Origin: Arabidopsis thaliana | Lineage: Eukaryota; Streptophyta; Magnoliopsida; Brassicales; Brassicaceae | Assembly: GCF_000001735.4 (NCBI RefSeq) | Contig: NC_003076.8 | Coordinates: forward strand, 558,001-622,000 | Direction of reading: 5' to 3' | DNA: 64,000 bases | In this document: positions 10,609-23,274 of the stretch, piece after piece | Position numbering within the stretch: the first letter of the stretch is position 1 | Layout: the number at the start of each line of letters is the position of its first letter | Translations under genes and position numbers: made by a program | Notes under the pieces: model-generated | What the model saw: the letters and a program-made list of their open reading frames with translations, nothing else | The model's database searches: none | What the model was told of the DNA's origin: nothing

Positions 10609-12720
10609 ATGGGATTATATTCACTAATCACAGGAAGAAGAGGACCAAGTGGATTTGGTTCAGCTTCAACAGCTGAAGAGGTTACTCAAGGGATTGATGC
10701 AACTAATCTCACTGCAATTATCACAGGTTCACATATGCATATGCATACATTTACAAAAAAATTACATCGCTACGTTTTTGAACATGTTTTAATTATTTAT
10801 TGCTAACAAAACTTGGTATGTGATTTATTATTATTGTAATAAGGAGGGACAGGAGGAATAGGGATGGAGACAGCGAGAGTGCTGTCGAAGAGAGGTGCTC
10901 ATGTGGTGATCGGTGCCCGAAACATGGGAGCTGCAGAAAACGCCAAAACAGAGATTCTCAGACAAAACGCAAACGCACGTGTCACTCTTCTTCAATTAGA
11001 TCTCTCTTCCATCAAATCCATCAAAGCCTTTGTTCGTGAATTTCATGCCCTCCATCTTCCTCTCAATCTCCTCATGTACACATTCTCTCTTTCTCTCATT
11101 CAGTTTAAAGCGTTTGCACCGCCTTTTTTAGCGTTTGGATTATTGATTCTTATGACAATTACAGGCTTTGAATGGTTTCCACATTAACAACGTTAATTAA
11201 CACTGTTTTGGTTACCATTCCTCTGTTATTGTGTAGTACTACTATTTACGTTAGTTAGGTAATAAACAACGACACCCAATAATTATTTATGCAGCTTTTT
11301 CTTTTTTGATGTTTAATGCTGTGACAATGACATTATTTTTTCGCTCTAAACATTTGACTTCTTTCTTCTTGTTTTGACAACATCAATGTTACTTTACATT
11401 TTCCAATGTGGTATCATTTATTACTACCAAATCTCTACACACGTATCACTAGATTTGTAGATGTGTGTAGCAAGAAAAATAAATGTTATCTGTTTTTATT
11501 TTATTTTTTTGGGTGAAAAAAAAAAGTGCATACTTTTAATTAATAATTATAACAATTGTACACAAAATGGATTTTGCAGAAACAATGCAGGAGTAATGTT
11601 CTGTCCATACCAACTCTCTGAAGATGGAATCGAATTGCAGTTTGCTACAAATCACATTGGTAAATCCTATATTTATAAAAAAGTTAAAGAAACTTGGTTT
11701 CAGAAATTAAACCTGAAAATATTGAAATTTTTAATTCTTGAATTATACTGTATAGGTCACTTTCTGTTGACAAACTTGCTCTTGGACACAATGAAGAACA
11801 CAGCTAAAACCAGTGGTGTTGAAGGAAGAATTTTGAATGTATCATCTGTAGCTCATATCTATACTTACCAAGAAGGAATCCAATTCGACAGCATCAATGA
11901 CATTTGCAGGTAAATTCTACAGTTTTTGACTTGTTTCAAAACTAAATAAATCTTGATCTTGTAACCATGTTTTTTCTTTCTCTCAGTTACTCGGATAAGC
12001 GAGCTTACGGACAATCGAAACTAGCCAATATATTGCATGCTAATGAGCTCTCCCGTCAGCTTCAGGTCGCCTTCACACACACTGACAAACACAAACACAT
12101 ATATGATATTTCAAAGTGTTAGTACTATCTCAAATTTATAAACACTTGAGAAAATAAAAACTCAAAATCTTTTTGGGGACATTGTTTGGTAGGAAGAAGG
12201 AGTAAACATAACAGCAAATTCAGTTCACCCTGGTCTTATTCTCACCAATCTCTTCCAACACACTGCTCTTTTAATGAGTAAGATTTCACATCATTTTCTT
12301 AGTTTCTCTGTTTCTCTTCAAATCATTCCTTTTAATTCCGTTTTTGGCAGGGTTCCTGAAGTTCTTCAGCTTCTACTTGTGGAAAAATATACCTCAGGTA
12401 CTATACTAGTAGATAGAATCCTAAGACTAAGCCAAATTCAAGATCTTACTCTATGACTATGTTACTAAATAAAGACAAATCTAAGAACAATATTTTGATG
12501 CTTCTTGTGATGTTGTCAGGGAGCAGCAACAACATGTTATGTTGCTCTGCATCCAAGTGTGAAGGGAGTAACAGGAAAGTACTTTGCTGATTGCAACGAA
12601 GTCACTCCAAGCAAACTTGCTAGAGATGAGACTTTGGCACAGAAACTCTGGGATTTCAGTGTTAAGCTCATTAACTCGGTTTCTAAAAAGAACTACCTCG
12701 GTTTCGATGACACCACTTGA
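10609..12720 (+). CDS. Short-chain dehydrogenase/reductase (TIC32-like), 331 aa
   Basis: Eight exons: 10609-10726, 10844-11075, 11580-11659, 11756-11909, 11987-12065, 12193-12277, 12351-12397 and 12520-12720. The Rossmann glycine motif is GGTGGIG (about residues 40-46), preceded by the N-terminal [13 protein letters not shown] found in the plant WW-oxidoreductase/TIC32/retinol-dehydrogenase-like group. NNAG follows in exon 3. The catalytic YGQSK (YxxxK) is in exon 5, with the active-site Ser in NVSSVAH of exon 4. The expected reaction is NAD(P)H-dependent carbonyl/alcohol redox; the substrate cannot be read from sequence. There is no clear transit peptide. The first eight residues plus GRRGPSGF resemble TIC32, which sits at the inner plastid envelope, but that location is only a possibility here. 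Confidence 0.9.
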
Positions 12721-12849
12721 ATCTCTACGGTGTTCTTGTTGAATGTTACCTAAAGAGTGAAAAAAAAGTAAGAACAAGTAGAGATTGTGATGTTTCTTTC
12801 CACATTATCGTATGGTAACTCATGAGATGCATTGTTGTATGCTTAAATA

Positions 12850-15200
12850 TTTTATCGAGTGAATATGTAACCGCGTCAATCTTTTCATAGTATGGACAAT
12901 AAAAAGAAGGGTTGTTCATCACTTGATTATTCCTTGGATGATCAGTGTCTCTAACCTAAGAGCTACAAACAAGAACCGACAAGAGTAAAGTTGGTTGTGT
13001 GTGTTTTAAGTAATTAAGATCGGAAATGTTTGGTAATAGATTGTGTCATAGTTGAAGAATAGATGACTTGAGAGTCTAGTTCTCCATCACCAATGTCTCA
13101 TATAGCCTCCATGGGAGATCAAGAAACAGAGTTGTAAGTCTTTTGACGAATAAGCAAATAGAGATCGAGAGATAGTTAGAAATATCAAGAATATACCAAG
13201 TAGTTAAGCATTCACCATCTTAGTAACATTCAAAAGCCAGTACAAGGAAGAAGATCTGGTGAAATCAGATATTCAGATGGGTTAATACGGTTTATTGTGC
13301 GACCGTGCAGTTTGAATTTCGGTTTGTTACGGTTTATAGTTAAACCAACTCCAACGATAGGAACCAAAATATTCTGGTCAAGAATTTCATCTTTATTTTT
13401 CTTTTAAGAAGAGAAAAATAACAAAAAACAGGAAATTTAACGACAAACTATACAACCGTATAACGGTATTATGTTGGGCCGGGCCCATTACAACGTGATT
13501 CACCACGTGGTCACACGTTTCCAATTTCCATACCTTTTTTTCCTTTTTTTTTTTAAAGATGTTCTACATCGTAAAACATCTTTACTGGAGATTGAAAATT
13601 TGGCTGAGTTGCAACAATATAATCAATTTCTGTCAATTGATATTGTAGTTAAGTTATCATATAAAAATATACATATACCAGTTACAATCAAATTGGTACG
13701 TTCTTTTGTTAATGCAAAAAAAAAAAAAAAAAACTTGATATAGGTTTGTACTTTTTAGTATTGCTGTGTGAGGTAATCCATAATTAAATCCAACAGATTG
13801 CATGTTATTGACAAAAATCCATGCTAATTAAACAAAATTACCTAATTTTTAATGACTTTGTGGCTTTGGTAACTGGTCTTTCACTTTTTCTTTTGTCCTT
13901 TGGCTTTACCTTTGTTGACTCATCTTGGCCAAAAAATAGATGTTTAATTGTTTATTATGATTTTGCCAAAAAAAAAATTGTTTATTATGATTTCAGTTAC
14001 TTTTTCAGTCAAGTGTAATAATAATTATACATTTTGTGGATAAAAAGAAACAGACTCATCGGAGACAGACAAAACGTCAGATCGATGGCAACAATATTTA
14101 TGTAAGGAGAAAAAAACGTTGTATATATATATTTTACAAATTTATTACTTTTTCACAATTTTATTTGTATAATTTGTCTTTGGGAACACCAGCGGAATCT
14201 TGTCCGTTGCATTAGCCAATTTTCTGCCACTAAAATTGGATCCACTTTAATCATTTTATAAATACTTTTTCCGTCTAATAAATTTCCGTCCAATGAGAAT
14301 ATAAATATACAAGAAAGAAACATTTTGATCACAACAAAAAAAAAGCAAGCAACATTATATATTTATTCAGACGAAAGATTTTCGATTTTCAACTTTATAT
14401 TTTTCAGCAAAATGATTAAACTTTTAGCGACCAAAACCACTGGCCACATGAAGTCAACCATTTTAGTTCAATGTCATCTTTTCAATCTTATAATTTCGTT
14501 ATATATACACATATAATGGTGTAGTCAATGATAATTTTATAGGATGAGACTGTGAACTAAACTATCCTCAAAATTTAGTTCACAGTTTCTATAAAACAAA
14601 AGAGAGTTGTCTACTAATTATATTGATATATTTTGTATTTAAATTCATCGAACAATGAACTAAACTGAAGTCAAATTTTCTGGTTAGTGTTTACAAGGCC
14701 ATGAAGAAATAGGAAACAAAAAAAATGTAAAGATATTCTACGCATTTGGGCATTCTATTTAACATTTTAATATTATCTTTCAGGAAAATTTAAAACATTT
14801 GACTAAATCTTATTGATGTTTGCGTCTATTTACAATTTTAATATTATTGTTTTAGTACTTCAAAGCCTTTTCCATCTTTCAATATAGAAGACCCACGGAT
14901 CTCGCGGTCAACGGCAACCATAAGGTCCATCCGTAACACATTAAGATTCTATGAAATAAATCGATACTTGTATTTTCTTAACAGTTACATGAAAAATGAA
15001 TTCTAACAACGATTTTTGTTTAGTATAATTTTGTCATAATCAAACATTTGTCTAAGTTTAATTCAGATTTTGTTATTCATCATTCAATACCACCATAAAC
15101 CCGAAATACGAAACTACGATTGATTCATGGGATTATCATACAATAGTAAAGAAAGACAAAATCTGATTATTAAGAGAAAAGAAAGGCTTATGCGATAATT
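12850..15200. other. AT-rich intergenic region, no gene supported
   Basis: About 2.4 kb between the convergent dehydrogenase gene and the short gene at 15247. A small imperfect repeat (TTTATTATGATTT near 13957 and 13980) and A- and T-runs are present. No frame looks coding, and there is no tRNA or clear transposon ends. Confidence 0.5.
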
Positions 15201-15246
15201 AAAAGGCTGAAACTTATATTAAAACCAAAGACAAAAAAAAGCGATA

Positions 15247-15477
15247 TTAATTAGAAGAGGCGTTCCCATGGTGATCTTTGCTAACATTGTCGTCATTGTT
15301 GCTACGGTTAGCCGGAGGAGCTGCAGGAGACGGCGGAGGGATCTGGTGACGTGGCGGGTTAGTAGGAACGGTGGAAGGAGGATTTGCTGCGAGAGAGATA
15401 TCGGAGAGATCGTCAAGGGAGATCGGAAAAACGCTCTGAGAAGGTCTTCTCTGGTGACGGCTTGGTCTCTCCGACAT
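15247..15477 (-). CDS. Short proline/serine-rich protein of unknown function, 76 aa
   Basis: A single-exon frame beginning MSERPSRHQRRPSQSVFPI. Residues 1-30 are basic and then form an amphipathic-looking block (PISLDDLSDISLAANP). Residues 32-55 are Pro-rich (PPSTVPTNPPRHQIPPPSPA), and the tail is polar (Asn/Asp/Ser/Lys). There is no signal peptide, membrane segment or known domain. A well-placed TATA box (TATATAAA) lies about 110 bp upstream, which supports a real transcript. I cannot assign a function. The Ser in RRPSQS is a plausible basic-directed phosphorylation site, but this is a guess. Confidence 0.65.
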   Translation of the reverse strand: MSERPSRHQRRPSQSVFPISLDDLSDISLAANPPSTVPTNPPRHQIPPPSPAAPPANRSNNDDNVSKDHHGNASSN

Positions 15478-15586
15478 GGTTAGCTACAGATTCAGACAAC
15501 AAGGATTGGGAAGAGAGAAAAGAGAGATAAGAAGAGAGAGATTGTTGTGTGTGAGAGTGATGAGATCGGGAGATAGAGAGAGACTG

Positions 15587-15594
15587 TTTATATA
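15587..15594 (-). promoter_or_regulatory. TATA box for the gene ending at 15247
   Basis: TATATAAA on the minus strand, 110 bp before the ATG at 15477, followed by a CT-rich leader typical of plant 5'UTRs. Confidence 0.7.
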
Positions 15595-15659
15595 AAGAAG
15601 GTGAAAAAGAAAAATGTGTTAGGTAGACAGTGATTATCCGAATTGAGAGCATGTATATT

Positions 15660-17240
15660 GTAATTTTGTAAATTCTAGTATATTACAAGAATAAAAAAGT
15701 TAATTTTAATAACAAAAACATGAAAGAAAAGTAAGAAAAACAAATGAAACATGAGTTTGGATGTCAAATAATTCTCTCTTTTTTTTTTTTTAAAGTTGTC
15801 TTATAATTCACTATTTTTAAAAAATTAGCATAGACTAAATCATTTAGTAAAATAAAGTTATTTAGTACAAAAGATTTTAGGCAATGTGGATTTCGTGTTA
15901 GTTTATCAATCAAATGCTCTTTAAGAAAAACTGTATTACCATCTATTTTGTACTGTTTTTCTTTATATACCATTACATCTTCAATTATCATGTCATCTAT
16001 AACTATGTTTTAATATATATGAACTACGAAGAACATAATTCTTCTTATCATATTTTTTTTTTAAAATGTGTGAAAAGTATTGTTTTCTGTAGAAGCTGGT
16101 TCTAAGTAGCAAGACTAACATCTCTATGCATGGTCAAATGGTTCAGTAAATGTTCTGTGCATGGTCAAATGGTTCAGATACAAAATTATGAATTGTACCT
16201 TTTTAACAAGTAAATTTACCCCACAGTTCCTTAAAAGTTTATCTTTTGTTAGGTAAGTAATTAAGATTGACCAAAATTTTGTATTTTAAGTATGATTTGT
16301 TTTAGGTCAATAAGTTACTACAATGTATCCATCAGATACATGAGTCCATGTGGTGAGGGAGATACAGAATTTAATAATCACCATTAACTGTATTTGAATA
16401 GTCTTTACTTTCTGCAAAGTCATAATGTTGAAAAAGTTAATTGCAATTAAATGTAAATCTTCTCCAATAACCATCATAGTTCATTGCATTTAGTGGAAAC
16501 AAAATTGTTCATTGCATTTGATGAGAATATAGATAATTGGTCTGACAGATCTTATATATATTGATAATATGAACAAACTTCCGATAAGCTTTGTCAACAT
16601 AAATAAATTAAGAACCCAAATTATTGTAATTTGTTTTAGTTTTTTTTTGTCTAGAAGACAAACATTTCTCCCCCATGTGAGGAGATGTCAGTCTCGTTGG
16701 AATTTAATGTTGTTATACGTTCCATAGAGCCATACGACACGAATACAAACATGTATTCAATTTTCTGTGTCTGATTTTTCTTGTTGATAAGATAGATTTA
16801 AATGTGACACACAGATGGTGATTTCATATGGGATTGCTGATTAAAAAACTCAAGTAATTTTACAAAAGTACTAGTGCTAGTGCTAGATATTATATCTAGC
16901 TAGTAACTTCGATAGATCATCAGTGTCCAGTGACACTGATTTAGTGTCCAATAGAAAGCATCCAAGTTTTTGCCAAAAAAAAAGAAAGAAAGCATCCAAG
17001 CAATACATATAAGTTTCATTTGCATTATATTCAACAGTACCATTTTCATATCTTGTTTCAAAAAATACATCAAATTATTTTCCAAACCTTCACATATAAT
17101 TTGAGAAGAAATATTACAAATTTAATATAGGTTCAGCATAATTTAGAAAATATTATTCAATGTTTAAAACTTCTCCTAAATTTTGGAGTATTGCTATTAA
17201 TCCTTTTAATGTGAACAAAACATTGAAGCGAAGGTTGCCA
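15660..17240. other. AT-rich intergenic region with a 31-bp tandem repeat
   Basis: No coding frame is supported. GCATGGTCAAATGGTTCAG occurs at 16128 and 16159 (period 31). GTTCATTGCATTT is repeated near 16480 and 16509. Nothing else stands out in the 1.6 kb between the divergent short gene and the histone H2A gene. Confidence 0.5.
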
Positions 17241-17256
17241 GATCAGCAAATCATAG

Positions 17257-17265
17257 CCGTTGATT
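17257..17265 (+). promoter_or_regulatory. CCGTTGATT element upstream of histone H2A
   Basis: CCGTTGATT lies 172 bp before the H2A start. Its core CCGTT is the reverse of AACGG, the core of the mitosis-specific activator element. The same nine bases occur at nearly the same distance before the neighbouring H2B gene. Confidence 0.5.
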
Positions 17266-17436
17266 CACTTCCAATCCAAAAGCTAACATTCATCAACTGA
17301 CAAAACCAACCAACCAACCAACTTCTTTCGCTATCTTACGCCAAAGCTCTCTTAATTCCTCCGTTTGCATATTTTCCGGTCAGATCAAAATCAGAATCAG
17401 AATCAAATTTCTCGTCGTGTCGGAGTAAATCAAGCC

Positions 17437-18456
17437 ATGGATTCCGGAACCAAAGTGAAGAAAGGAGCCGCTGGAAGAAGAAGTGGTGGAGGTCCTAAGA
17501 AGAAACCGGTTTCCCGTTCGGTTAAATCCGGTCTACAGTTTCCTGTCGGTAGGATCGGTCGGTATCTTAAGAAAGGTCGTTATTCGAAGCGTGTCGGAAC
17601 CGGAGCTCCGGTCTATCTCGCCGCCGTCCTCGAGTATCTTGCTGCTGAGGTAATAAAGTTCTGAATTCAGATCAGCTAATCATTTCATCGGAATTATCGC
17701 AGTTTCATCGATTTCACTAGAATTCTTGTGGGTTTTGTTCTGTTGCTTCGTTGACCATCTATAGGTGTAGAATGTCTTCTTCTGATTTTAGGGTAAATTG
17801 ATAATCATCTGAGGTTGTAAAATTGAATTTGTTAGATACTATATCACGAGTAGATCAACCTCAAGACATGGTTTCACTTTCAATTAGGTTTAACATCTTT
17901 GCTTTGCAAATCTCAAAATCTTAGATAGAGATATATTAGCGTTACATAAAAACTAAAGTTGCATAGTCAATAAAACCTAAATAAAACATCTGCAAGTAAA
18001 CTTCATTGAGAATCTATCATCATGTAACACCGTTTTGAGAATCTGAATACCTTGGACTGATGTGCATGTTACATGTAACTCTTGTCAACAAATCTCTGAG
18101 TAACTAGGATATGCAAATATTGCATACTAATCTTTTTGATCGAATGTGACAAAACCCCATTTTAAAGTTTACAAGTCTGATCCGTTATATATATGTTGTC
18201 GATTTAGGTTCTCGAGCTTGCTGGTAACGCTGCAAGAGATAACAAAAAGAACCGTATTATACCACGCCATGTTCTATTAGCGGTGAGGAACGACGAGGAG
18301 CTAGGGACACTACTCAAAGGCGTAACCATTGCACACGGCGGTGTTTTACCAAACATAAACCCAATACTCCTCCCAAAGAAGTCTGAGAAAGCAGCTTCAA
18401 CTACAAAAACACCCAAATCACCATCAAAGGCAACCAAATCCCCTAAGAAATCTTAG
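17437..18456 (+). CDS. HTA12: Histone H2A.W-type (HTA12), 153 aa
   Basis: Two exons: 17437-17649 and 18208-18456. The protein has a basic N-tail ([20 protein letters not shown]), the H2A fold ([20 protein letters not shown], the acidic-patch segment [19 protein letters not shown], then [20 protein letters not shown]) and a long C-tail with KSPSK and KSPKK motifs. That SPKK tail marks the plant heterochromatic H2A.W class, which packs linker DNA in silenced chromatin. There is no SQ motif in the C-tail, so it is not H2A.X. The intron splits the coding sequence right after YLAAEV, as in other plant H2A genes. It is convergent with the H2B gene; the stops are 285 bp apart. Confidence 0.95.
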
Positions 18457-18741
18457 TACTTCTTTCTTCATTCCTCTGTATAACCTACTGTTTCTATCTC
18501 TCTGTACGTTTCTCTGTAAAGACAGAACAGAATATCTCTTTGTTGTTGTGAGAAAGCTTAGTTTCTCTGATCGTCGTTGTGAAATAAAAAATGCAACGTT
18601 TCATATAGATTTTGCACAATCAAAAAGTATTCATATAAACAATGTATTATTATTCGACTATCATCATATGAGATCGAAGATTTGATCAAAAGACAGAACA
18701 ATGATCTATAATTCCGATGGAAAAACAAAACTGATGTAATC

Positions 18742-19140
18742 TTAAGAGCTTGTGAATTTGGTGACAGCTTTGGTTCCTTCAGAGACGGCATGCTTAGCCA
18801 ATTCACCAGGCAGAACAAGTCTCACGGCGGTTTGGATTTCACGAGACGTGATCGTCGGTTTCTTATTGTAACGAGCGAGACGAGACGATTCCTGAGCGAG
18901 TTTCTCGAAAATGTCGTTGATGAAACTGTTCATGATTCCCATCGCTTTACCAGAGATTCCAATATCTGGATGAACCTGTTTCAATACCTTGAAAATGTAG
19001 ATCTTGTACGTCTCTGTGCTCTTCTTCGTCTTCTTCTTCTTCTTGACAATCTCGCTCGTTCCTCCTTCTTTCGCGATCTTCTTCTCCGCCTTTGGTGCTG
19101 GTGCTTTCTCCGCCGGTTTCTTCTCTGCCTTCGGCGCCAT
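18742..19140 (-). CDS. HTB10: Histone H2B, 132 aa
   Basis: Intronless, as plant H2B genes are. The Lys/Ala/Pro-rich N-tail carries the [11 protein letters not shown] and [10 protein letters not shown] repeats. The histone fold follows ([60 protein letters not shown]). The C-terminus is [15 protein letters not shown], with the conserved ubiquitination-site context (GTKAVTK). The symbol HTB10 is recalled from gene position, not shown by the sequence. H2B pairs with H2A in the nucleosome, and here an H2A gene lies tail-to-tail next door. Confidence 0.93.
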   Translation of the reverse strand: MAPKAEKKPAEKAPAPKAEKKIAKEGGTSEIVKKKKKTKKSTETYKIYIFKVLKQVHPDIGISGKAMGIMNSFINDIFEKLAQESSRLARYNKKPTITSREIQTAVRLVLPGELAKHAVSEGTKAVTKFTSS

Positions 19141-19270
19141 TAATCCACGATACAGCGATTGTGATGAATACTTCTGGGCAATGAAAGATGATTTTTGAGG
19201 GTTTCGGTTTTGAATTTATACGTTTCGTGTAATGATGTATAATTGGATCCTGAAATATGACATAGATCGA

Positions 19271-19314
19271 TGACGTGTCGTTAGATGAGGAATTGTTGTC
19301 AGACTAATCAACGG
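19271..19314 (-). promoter_or_regulatory. H2B promoter: hexamer ACGTCA and CCGTTGATT
   Basis: On the minus strand CCGTTGATT (19314-19306) and ACGTCA (19276-19271) lie 166 and 131 bp before the H2B start. ACGTCA is the classic plant histone hexamer. CCGTTGATT matches the element in front of the neighbouring H2A gene. Confidence 0.55.
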
Positions 19315-19329
19315 TTAACGCTAAAGTCG

Positions 19330-21950
19330 GCGGTTAATGTGGGCTTTAATGGGCCTTGACTAATATATTTACATAAAATAGGTGAAAATATTTTAGGCCC
19401 GTTGAGAAAGTCGCCACGTGAATTTGGAGTGTTTTCTTCGGAATTTAATTGATTTTGGTGTTTGGAACATTTTAAACTAAATACAATTATTTTCTTAATT
19501 AATTATTCTTGGTATTTAACGCTTTACGAAATTCCAGTAGTCTTTTCCTTTTTTTTTTTTAGATAAAAGTTTTATTTTGTCGTTTTCCTTTTTTACAAAT
19601 AACTTTCTACCGTTTAATTAACCTTTTGAATATATATTATCATTATGTTTAACATAATAACAAGAGTTTACCAATCAATTCCTATGATCACTTAGCAAAT
19701 AAACTTCGATGAGTTTTTCTTAGGTATATATATGCATGAACAACAATGTAAAAAAAATAAAATAGAGGACCAGTAATTCAGTACCATATAGTTAATCAAA
19801 TATTTTAAAAGTTAACTTTATTCACATGCAAAAGATACGTTGAAAGTGGTACCAGCTGATGGATAAGTTTTGTAAGAAGTATAATGTATATTTGACATTA
19901 TGGTATAAGTGATTTTATGAACTTTTGATGATGTAAACTTTGTACCAGCTAATGTGTTTCCAAGAAACACTTCTTTCGACACATACAGTTACCAAACTTG
20001 GTGGTCCCTAAAAATGTTCGAGAATCCAACCAAAGCCTTCCCAAGGATGTGGGGAAACTCTTAAGTACATCGAACTCATTCCTGCCTTACAAAGTATATC
20101 AAAATGTTAAATGTTGTTGAACTCATATTGGCTGGTTTTGGTTTACTTATTCTGATTGGTGATGTACTAATGCAAAGAAATAGTAGGATATATATTGATA
20201 GAATGGAATGGAACAACAGGTTTGAGAAAGAAATCATTTGTAGATATGGGGGCTGAATTCCATTTCATATACAGTATTAATGATTCGATTCACGCTAGGT
20301 CGCTAGCTACATGCATGGATAAACTATTCGAGCATAATTGTTTTACGACAGTTTTTCTGTCTAAACGTCATTTGACATATATATTTTTCTCCATTAACTG
20401 TTTAGTGCTATAAATAAGCGGCCATGATATATTTTTTTCCATCTTCAACGCGATTTTCTTATGGCAGTATTCCAATTTTAAATACTGATTTGTTTTGTTT
20501 TCCATGGATAATGATTTATTTATTTTGTAGGTCATGGATAATGATTCTATATGCTATACTAATTACATTTAGAGACAACAATATACATTCAAATGTATAT
20601 GAATAGCCTAATACTGAAATTATTTGATTCATATATTCAAACGGAAAAGGTTAAAAAAAAACTCTGAAGGCCTGAATTGGTTAGTGGTTACATTACCCGT
20701 CCATATGCCTGGAAATATTCGAGATACCCACACTTACTCGCTCACTCATGTGCATAATTGCTCTATCTCCCATGCATCTGTGTGTCCTCACTTGTTGTTT
20801 ACGGGTGGCTTTTGATATAATAATATTAGTATAATCTCGACTAATATTGTTATAACTCGATATCATTGATGGTAATACATTATCTAGCCAAACAAGTTGT
20901 TTAATTGCTCTTGTAAATAAACTCTCACAAAATTTTATTTGTTTTGACATTGTCACTGGCTATTTTTGGCGGGATCACTCGTTTATTTATATTAAAAAAC
21001 GAATGAAAAACATTCACATATTTTGTAAATTAAGATTATTATTAAAGCATATACAGGTCAATTCTTGGTAGGTGGAAGTAGGTGGCATTACTGAAAGGAA
21101 AATACAAGTAAAATTATACTACTATCTAACAATTAATAACTGCATTAGTAAAAAATGCTAAACGATGATGATTATTGATGATGACCCATATGGGTCATTA
21201 TTACATTACTATACAGATTTTAACTACGTAGTGTGGGTCCTACTTCACGTGATAAACGACCCAACCGCCACGTAAGCAATTGAAGGATGCGTTCCCGTTT
21301 CGTAAAATCTATTGCAATCTCCTCTCAGCCAATCATAAGCATATGCCCACGTGGGATAATGGGCCCTATCACGAGCCCATTGTACAAGTCAGCAACTGAT
21401 ACTAGCAGTAGCACGCCGTTTAGATTAAAGATAACATATTTTAATTATTAAAGTATTTATAAATTTATCATATTGATTTAATTATTTTTTCTCAAAAAAA
21501 TATACACTTTTACATTATTTTTTTCTCTCTTTTTGGACAAAATTAATGCTCTTTTTCTTATTCTACTTACTTCTAAATATCATTTCTCATGGTATTAGCA
21601 CAATTAGGCGATTCCTTTGAATACAGAAACACGTCAATTTTAACAAAAAGCAAAAAGTAGCATTCGTAAATTGATTCGATTATTTGAATTATTCTGTAAT
21701 CAACTACACAAATAAAACAAACCCTGTCCATTTTAGGTCATTCCGTGACTATAGCATCTATCATCCTTCAAAGAAAAATATCATTTCCTTGTGTTTTTCT
21801 TTTAGATATTTTTTTACTTATAAATATTTTAATACCCCTCTTCCTATTTTTCGGGTCTTGTAGCGTTTTATATATATTTTCACCTGCCTTTCTTCTCCCA
21901 TCCATCATCATATCTCTCTCTAATTTCTCTCCGTATAACACAAACTACTC
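19330..21950. other. AT-rich intergenic region; G-box/site II cluster near 21240-21390
   Basis: No coding frame is supported in 2.6 kb. Between 21246 and 21390 there is a cluster of CACGTG-type boxes (TTCACGTGATAA, GCCCACGTGGGA), a GCCACGTAAG box and site II motifs (TGGGCCC, AGCCCAT). These may belong to the promoter of the small gene at 21965, about 600 bp downstream, whose TATA-like TTATATATATT is near 21867. Confidence 0.5.
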
Positions 21951-21964
21951 TTTAATAAGTATTT

Positions 21965-22454
21965 ATGGGTGATCATAATAGCTCGCAAGCTTCTTACATC
22001 CATTTGGTACGACTTTATCAAACTCTTTTTTTTTTTTTCCGTTTCTTGTCAAATCAATCTCTGATCTTGATCGATATTTTATCACTTAACCGATGCTGAT
22101 CATATCATAATCATGTGTATATATTGGTTGCAGGTGCATCATTTGATAGAAGAATGTATAGTATTCAACATGGGCAAAGAAGAGTGTATGGATGCTCTGT
22201 TCAAGCATGCTAATATTAAGCCTATCATCACTTCCACAGGTACACATATTATAGATAGATATATGGTAGTATGGTACAATAGTAATTTATGAAAGATAAG
22301 GGTTGGAGAATTGATTAAATTTGCAGTGTGGAAAGAGCTAGCGAAAGAGAACAAAGAGTTCTTCGAGGCATACGAGAGAAGACGAGAAGAAATACCGACC
22401 GAGAAAGAGACAGCTCGAAGAATCCGTGATTTGCTTTCACGAACTACAATCTAA
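21965..22454 (+). CDS. Plant-specific TIGR01589-type small protein, 91 aa
   Basis: Three exons: 21965-22006, 22134-22239 and 22327-22454. The first reads MGDHNSSQASYIHL and the second carries HHLIEECIVFNMGKEECMDA. The last carries TVWKELAKENKEFFEAYERR and ends ARRIRDLLSRTTI. The pattern YIxxVxxLIExCIxFxMxKEECxxAL plus TVWKELEKENxEFFxAY is that of the uncharacterised plant domain TIGR01589 (often mislabelled argininosuccinate lyase in databases). No catalytic residues are known, and there is no signal or membrane segment. All junctions are GT-AG and the frame is continuous. Confidence 0.85.
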
Positions 22455-22635
22455 GATCATGACACCTACTTTTACTTACATATACATACACTCATCTATA
22501 TTACCATAGGCATGTGTGTGTATATGTATGATCCGACGATTCTATATATACTCTTTAGACAATTTGTATTATAATCTTCATTAGGAAATGAATAATTCAC
22601 CTTTGGGGAAATCTCTTTTTCAGCTTAGTTTAAAA

Positions 22636-22712
22636 TCGTTATGATTTATTTGCTCTTTTTCACGTTATGATTTATTTGCGTATTACTTTTCTTTACGTTA
22701 TGATTTATTTGT
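22636..22712 (+). repeat. Three copies of GTTATGATTTATTTG
   Basis: CGTTATGATTTATTTG occurs three times at about 30-36 bp spacing (near 22637, 22663 and 22696) about 190 bp after the stop of the preceding gene. Confidence 0.8.
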
Positions 22713-23245
22713 AAGTTACCAATTGGATCTTAACCATTTTCAATGTCTAAACAATGTTATTGGAGCATAATATACCTGTCTTTGTGTTCATGGTTTTATG
22801 TATTCATAATTGAGTAAATATTTCAGTTGTCTCTTTAATTTTGCTCTTTGTACTGAAAACTAAAATGTAGCCAAGAATAACTAATATAGTTTTTCTTTTA
22901 GGTCAATCAAGCATCTGTATCTATCTCCATTTATGAATAACTTTAGTATTCAAATTAAAATAATGATCAAAACTAAAACAAAATTAAGTTTAAATATGGC
23001 TCTCTGTACACATATTGAGTAGTTATTCATATACTTAAACCCTTTAGAATTTAAATACATAAATTGTTATCATATGAATATAATCCATCAACAATTAATT
23101 GTCATTGAATATGACGATTACCAGTTTACCACCATCATTAAGATTAGCGGTAGATCATTTTTACTTTAATTAGTATGAGTCGTGTTTTAAAAAAATCCAA
23201 TGCTGGAAAACAAAAGCGTAGGACAGAGATCGAATGGTGAAGATG

Positions 23246-23274
23246 CCACGTGGAAGGCACGTGGAAGCACGTGG
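23246..23274 (+). promoter_or_regulatory. Triple G-box (CACGTGG) cluster
   Basis: CCACGTGG at 23246, GCACGTGG at 23257 and GCACGTGG at 23267, spaced 11 and 10 bp apart, one DNA turn each. CACGTGG cores bind bZIP (ABRE/G-box) and bHLH factors. No annotated-looking gene starts nearby: the next start downstream on the plus strand is at 25117. Confidence 0.6.
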
